Shown here one piece after another: positions 5,796 to 6,250 of a DNA stretch of 6,250 bases (position 1 is the stretch's first letter; every line of letters begins with the position of its first letter). The notes under the pieces were generated by a model that searched no databases, was not told where the DNA came from, and saw nothing but the letters and a program-made list of their open reading frames with translations. This DNA comes from JBFFXF01 sp041569895. GTDB taxonomy: Bacteria > Planctomycetota > UBA8108 > JACQVS01. The position numbers and the translations under genes were made by a program. The DNA lies in the NCBI GenBank assembly GCA_041569895.1, contig JBFFXF010000356.1, positions 1 to 6,250 of the forward strand, given 5' to 3'.

Positions 5796-6250
5796 ATGAG
5801 CGAGGTCAACGGGACGCAGAGGCACTCGATCAGCATGCGGGTGCATAACCGCCCCGGTGTGCTGTCGCGCGTGGCCCAGGTCTTCGCGCGCAGGGGGTTC
5901 AACATCGATTCGCTCGTCGTCGGCCGCGGACACCATCGTGAGTTCTCTCGCATGACGATCGCATGCGAGGGCGACCCGCGGGCCGTGGAGCAGATCGTCA
6001 AGCAGCTCAACAAGCTGATCGACACGGTGCACGCGGCGGAGCACAAGCCGGCGAAGGCCGTCGAGCGCGAGCTCGCCCTCATCAAGGTGAAGGTGAGCTC
6101 GGAGACGCGCACCGAGATCTTCCAGGTCGCTGAGGTGTTCAAGGGGCGCACCGTCGACGTCTCGGATTCCACGCTGACGCTCGAGATCACCGGGAACTCC
6201 GAGAAGATCGATGCGTTCGAGAGCCTGATGAACAACTACGGCATCGTCGA
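5796..6250 (+). CDS. ilvN: Acetohydroxyacid synthase, regulatory (small) subunit, 3' end cut by window
   Basis: The small subunit (also called ilvH) binds the large subunit, raises its activity and confers feedback inhibition by valine. The window shows 151 codons with no stop; by comparison with the usual 160-175 residues about 10-25 are missing. The N-terminal ACT domain (about 9-85) carries NRPGVLSRVAQVFARRGFNI, and the C-terminal domain (about 92-151) contains AVERELALIKV and VFKGRTVDV. From my recollection of the E. coli IlvH sequence, N18, G21 and N36 fall on N11, G14 and N29, positions whose substitution abolishes valine inhibition, so this enzyme is probably valine-sensitive. The loop between the first two ACT strands reads GRGHHREFSRM, where I expect an acidic or proline-containing stretch. 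The start is set by GGGAG and the tight junction with ilvB. Confidence 0.95.
   Translation, partial: MSEVNGTQRHSISMRVHNRPGVLSRVAQVFARRGFNIDSLVVGRGHHREFSRMTIACEGDPRAVEQIVKQLNKLIDTVHAAEHKPAKAVERELALIKVKVSSETRTEIFQVAEVFKGRTVDVSDSTLTLEITGNSEKIDAFESLMNNYGIV

Noticed and set aside
4582..5799. 405-codon plus-strand frame inside ilvB
   Set aside because: It is an out-of-frame reading of ilvB, rich in arginine, with no ribosome site or known domain.
3677..6235. 852-codon minus-strand open frame opposite ilvB and ilvN
   Set aside because: The plus strand encodes clear IlvB and IlvN with intact motifs. The antisense product is R/L/D/E-rich with no recognisable family.

Overview
The window comes from a high-GC bacterial chromosome, probably Gram-negative. 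Coding DNA is rich in G/C-ending codons. The sensor kinase is of the PAS/GAF 'AHDFNN' type common in deltaproteobacterial, acidobacterial, gemmatimonad and similar lineages. I cannot assign a phylum from the sequence alone. There are two divergent two-gene units and no phage, transposon, CRISPR, tRNA or rRNA signal.

Left unit (minus strand, 3415 down to 88): a membrane-anchored hybrid histidine kinase (PAS-PAS-GAF-HisKA-HATPase-REC, 900 aa) whose 3' end overlaps the start of a NarL/LuxR-type response regulator (220 aa). The overlap implies co-transcription and translational coupling, so the two are almost certainly partners. The signal is unknown. There is almost no extracytoplasmic sequence, so sensing is probably cytoplasmic or intramembrane.

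Right unit (plus strand, 4082 to beyond 6250): ilvB and ilvN, the catalytic and regulatory subunits of acetohydroxyacid synthase. This enzyme makes the first committed step of valine, leucine and isoleucine synthesis. The genes are one base apart. ilvN runs off the window, lacking roughly its last 10-25 codons.

Between the units lies about 0.67 kb without a convincing gene (3416-4081). It holds a candidate kinase promoter on the minus strand, and a good sigma70-like promoter for ilvB (TTGAAA, 17 bp, TATTCT) overlapped by an 8-bp direct repeat and a small palindrome. It also holds a 9-bp perfect inverted repeat further upstream, and a leader of about 210 nt with several stem-loops before a strong AGGAGG ribosome binding site. 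The leader has no U-tract terminator and no branched-chain codon run, so classical attenuation is not evident. The intergenic region is the most interesting part; the genes belong to well-known families, and I see no evidence of a wholly new system.
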